Assembly (NCBI GenBank): GCA_020632695.1
Contig: JACKFB010000030.1
Coordinates: 1 to 38,269, forward strand
Reading direction: 5' to 3'
DNA from: Deltaproteobacteria bacterium
GTDB lineage: Bacteria; Myxococcota_A; UBA9042; PHBI01; JACKFB01
Length of the DNA: 38,269 nt
The notes under the pieces were generated by a model. It saw only the letters and a program-made list of their open reading frames with translations, ran no database searches and was not told the origin of the DNA. The translations under genes were made by a program, and so were the position numbers. Shown in pieces: positions 35,673-38,269 of this stretch (positions within the stretch are counted from its first letter, which is position 1; each line of letters opens with the position of its first letter).

Positions 35673-38269
35673 TCACGGCAGGTACGGCACCTCCCAGGGG
35701 ATGTGGGTGAACGTATCGAACTTCCAGTACTCCGCGTAGCGACGACCCCAGCACCGGACCGTGCCGTCGGCGATGAGCGCGCAGCCGGTCTCGTTGCCGG
35801 CGGCGACGGCGACCGCATCCTCGATGAGCGACAGGTCGACAATCCGAGCGAATGCCTCGGGCTCGTCTTTGTCCTGCCATGGAGCATCCGCCTTCGTCGG
35901 GACCCCCAGTCGATAGCTGTACGCCCGGGAGCCCCAGGTCTGAATCCGCCCGTTTGCGCGCAGCCCGGCCACGAAGTCAGAGGTGTAGCTGTCGAACTGC
36001 TGTACGTCCGCGAACCCCGTCAACTGCAGGGGACCCTCGTAGGATTTCGGCACGGGCTGACCAACGGACAGCCCCACCGAAACGAACCAGACCGAACCAT
36101 CAGCTCGCAGGGAAGCGGCGCCATATGTGGCCTCCGTAGTGTCGAGCAGCCCTTCGAGCGCCCCGCTGGAGCTGTACGGTGGGGCTGAGGCCGACCACCG
36201 GCGCAAGAGCCCGTCCGCGGTCAGGAAGTAGCGCGAGCCCACCCCCTGGAGCGCTGGCACAGGCAGCGGCACCGCGATGGGGATCCCAGTTCCCAACGGT
36301 GGGTCCAGCGGGGCGATGACGCTCCCCCAGTAGCTCAGTTCGCCACCGCTCAGCACTGCACACTCGCCGTTGGAAATGGCCCCTCCACGGCACGGAGCGA
36401 TGACATCCACCAGCCCGACCACATGGGATGGGAGCAGCGGGGACTCCGACCCCATCCCGAGTTCGCCCTGCGACGATTGACCCCAGCACCGGTCACGGCC
36501 GTCCGCAAGCACGGCACACGTTCGCTGCCAGCTAGCGTTTGCGCCCACCACGTTTTCCAACTCCGGAACGAGGCCCGGCCAAAGCGCAGTGGCGAGCGCC
36601 TTGGCCGGAGGGTAGAGGGACCAAGTCCCGAGTTGGTTCATCGGGTTCCGGCCCCAACACCGCACCGTACCGTCGGTGAGCGGCGAACAGGTATGTGCGG
36701 CCCCCATGGTCACTGAGAACGGCCCGGTCAGATCGACCAATCCTTCGACCGGCTTGCCAGTCTTGTCGCCTGCCTCCGGGGCCAGCGACTCGCAAAGCAC
36801 GCTCCCGCCGCCCGTCAGTATGCAGCTTCGGTCTTCCCCGACGTCGAGTGACTTGACCGAGTCGGCGAGGACCTCAGTCACTGCGGCGACGCCACCCCAG
36901 CACCGAGCCGTCCCGACGCCGTCGCGCACGCAGGTGTGAGCGCCTCCGGCTTCCACGGTCGAGACGCGCTCGATGCCCGAGACGACGAGCGGTAGCGCCT
37001 CCGTGTCCATCGCCCCCTCGACGCCGAGCTGCCCTTCGTCGTTCGCGCCCCAGCACATCGCCGTGCCATCCCCGATGCGCACGCAGGTGTGGGCGTCGCC
37101 GGCTGCGACGCGGGTGACGAACTGAGGCGACGCCACCGGCGTCCAGACGCCGCGATCTTCGAAGTCGCCCAGCCCGAGCTGGCCCGAGTCGCCGCGACCC
37201 CAACAGGCGACGATGCCGTTGGCCTCGACGGCGCAGGTGTGCTCGGCGCCGCAGGCCACGTCTTTCACGTAGGTGGCGCCCGACACCTCAGCGGGTACCA
37301 GGCTGTCCTCGAAGGTCCCATCGCCGAGCTGCCCGCGGTCGTTGGCGCCCCAGCAACGCATCGTGCCGTCGCCAAAGATGGCGCAGGTGTGGCCGTCGCC
37401 CGCCGCCAGCGCCTTCACGAACTCCAGCCCGGTCACGACCACCGGTAGCGCCGAGTCCTCGGTCGTGCCGTCGCCAAGCTGGCCCCGGTCGTTACTCCCC
37501 CAGCAGCGCACCGTGCCGTCGGCCATCGCTGCGCATGTGTGCTCGGTGCCAGCGGCGATGAGCTTCACCAGCTCCAGCCCCGCCACCGGCGCCGCGACCT
37601 CCCGCGATTCGGTGCTGCCGTCACCGAGCTGCCCGAACTCGTTGGCGCCCCAGCAGCGCACAGTCCCCCGCGCCATCAACGCACACGCGTGCCCGCCGCC
37701 CACCGTGACGGCCTTCACCGCGTGATTGCCTGGCGTCAGCGCGGTCGCCTCCACCAGGTTGTCGTCGACGTTGCCCGCCTCATCCCGAGCCCGCACCACG
37801 AGGAAGTAGCGCGTGTTCGCCTCCAGCCCGCTGACGACATGCTCCAGAGCCCCCGCCGCGCTCTCGTCGTCGGCGATGAAGGGCTGACAGCCGCCCTTTT
37901 CGACGCGGGTCTCCGAGACGCACAGCTCGTAGACGATGGCATCCGCAGGCGAGACCTCATCCCACGCCGCGTCCCAGGTGAGCAGCACCTCCGTCTCCGA
38001 GAGCGCCTCCGCGCTGACGACACCCTCGAACAGCGGCGCCGTCTCGTCGCCGAGCGTGGCGTCGACGTCGGCCCCGGCGTCGGTGTCGGCCTCGATGTCG
38101 GGTCCGGTCTCGGTCTCGGCGTCGGCCTCGGTCGCGGAGTCGGCCTCGGTCTCGGAGTCGGTCTCGGTCTCGGCGTCGGCGTCGGCCTCGGTATCGGCGT
38201 CGGCCTCGGTATCGGCGTCGGTCTCGGTCTCGGCGTCCGCCTCGGCCTCGGCCCCGGAGTCGGTCTCGG
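35673..38269 (-). CDS. RCC1-repeat surface protein (5' end outside window)
   Basis: The minus-strand frame is open to the window edge, so the N-terminus is missing; the Met at 37988 is internal. In protein order: an acidic Glu/Asp/Ala/Thr linker (38062-38269); a fibronectin-III-like domain (APLFEGVVSAEALSETEVLL TWDAA ... ANTRYFLVVRARDEAGNVDD); then about a dozen RCC1 units to the end. Units 1-5 are canonical (CWGANEFGQLGDGS, CWGSNDRGQLGDGT, CWGANDRGQLGDGT, CWGRGDSGQLG, CWGANDEGQLG), each preceded by HTCA(V/I/A). Later units are increasingly divergent and have less GC-biased codons. The protein should form one or two seven-bladed propellers on the cell surface. Myxobacteria encode many such proteins; their ligands are unknown. 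Confidence 0.9.
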   Translation of the reverse strand, partial: ETDSGAEAEADAETETDADTEADADTEADADAETETDSETEADSATEADAETETGPDIEADTDAGADVDATLGDETAPLFEGVVSAEALSETEVLLTWDAAWDEVSPADAIVYELCVSETRVEKGGCQPFIADDESAAGALEHVVSGLEANTRYFLVVRARDEAGNVDDNLVEATALTPGNHAVKAVTVGGGHACALMARGTVRCWGANEFGQLGDGSTESREVAAPVAGLELVKLIAAGTEHTCAAMADGTVRCWGSNDRGQLGDGTTEDSALPVVVTGLEFVKALAAGDGHTCAIFGDGTMRCWGANDRGQLGDGTFEDSLVPAEVSGATYVKDVACGAEHTCAVEANGIVACWGRGDSGQLGLGDFEDRGVWTPVASPQFVTRVAAGDAHTCVRIGDGTAMCWGANDEGQLGVEGAMDTEALPLVVSGIERVSTVEAGGAHTCVRDGVGTARCWGGVAAVTEVLADSVKSLDVGEDRSCILTGGGSVLCESLAPEAGDKTGKPVEGLVDLTGPFSVTMGAAHTCSPLTDGTVRCWGRNPMNQLGTWSLYPPAKALATALWPGLVPELENVVGANASWQRTCAVLADGRDRCWGQSSQGELGMGSESPLLPSHVVGLVDVIAPCRGGAISNGECAVLSGGELSYWGSVIAPLDPPLGTGIPIAVPLPVPALQGVGSRYFLTADGLLRRWSASAPPYSSSGALEGLLDTTEATYGAASLRADGSVWFVSVGLSVGQPVPKSYEGPLQLTGFADVQQFDSYTSDFVAGLRANGRIQTWGSRAYSYRLGVPTKADAPWQDKDEPEAFARIVDLSLIEDAVAVAAGNETGCALIADGTVRCWGRRYAEYWKFDTFTHIPWEVPYLP
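38066..38269 (-). repeat. Hexamer-based low-complexity linker repeat
   Basis: The coding strand is an array of GAGACC, GAGGCC, GACGCC, GATACC and GACTCC hexamers, giving (E/D)(T/A/S) dipeptides. The unit is a multiple of 3, so length changes keep the frame. It runs off the window. Confidence 0.75.

Noticed and set aside
35556..36188. 210-codon plus-strand frame
   Set aside because: Antisense of the RCC1 gene, whose repeats are unmistakable.

Overview
The window is a very GC-rich stretch of bacterial chromosome. Codon use, dense packing on both strands, and many secreted proteins or lipoproteins with Asp/Ala/Glu linkers point to a Myxococcota (former Deltaproteobacteria) genome. So do the Cys-rich modules, the RCC1 and WD40 propellers and the double-length UvrA. 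This assignment is inferred from style, not from a marker gene. I see no rRNA, tRNA or CRISPR array.

Layout. Positions 1-1566 hold the 3' part of a secreted Cys-rich propeller protein. 1608-2629: a broken 101-codon gene divergent from a Uma2-type nuclease-fold gene. 2764-6906: a lipoprotein dipeptidyl-peptidase III converging on a secreted WD40 protein. 7144-14349: an HDOD protein, a DUF1444 protein and a 1775-residue UvrA made of two fused UvrA copies. 14350-19505: a block with less biased codon use. It has a secreted metzincin-like metalloprotease whose best start codon is separated from its body by ten perfect 8-bp repeats, then two lipoprotein genes and a damaged fourth reading frame. 19506-20537: the remains of an IS21-family element joined to a 78-bp scrap of uvrA. 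20714-25599: DoxX/LysR divergent pair, small secreted protein, SDR, methyltransferase, YjbQ, GST-like protein. 25819-29015: a hemerythrin-GGDEF protein followed by a hybrid PAS histidine kinase with receiver. 29056-32666: DUF1003 protein, large lipoprotein, SDR. 32822-35537: a pirin gene and an AbiEi/AbiEii toxin-antitoxin pair, the pair bracketed by a 75-bp direct copy of the pirin 3' end. 35673-38269: the C-terminal part of an RCC1-repeat surface protein.

The most notable points are (i) the octanucleotide tract, which would make the metalloprotease operon phase-variable and currently out of frame; (ii) the AbiE cassette flanked by duplicated pirin 3' ends; (iii) the uvrA scrap, 91% identical over 78 bp to the second half of the fused uvrA 7 kb away, which replaces the catalytic C-terminus of an istA gene. 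The oxygen/iron-binding diguanylate cyclase and the adjacent kinase look like a local signalling pair. The surface and lipoprotein genes look like cell-envelope or predation/scavenging functions, but their substrates cannot be read from the sequence.
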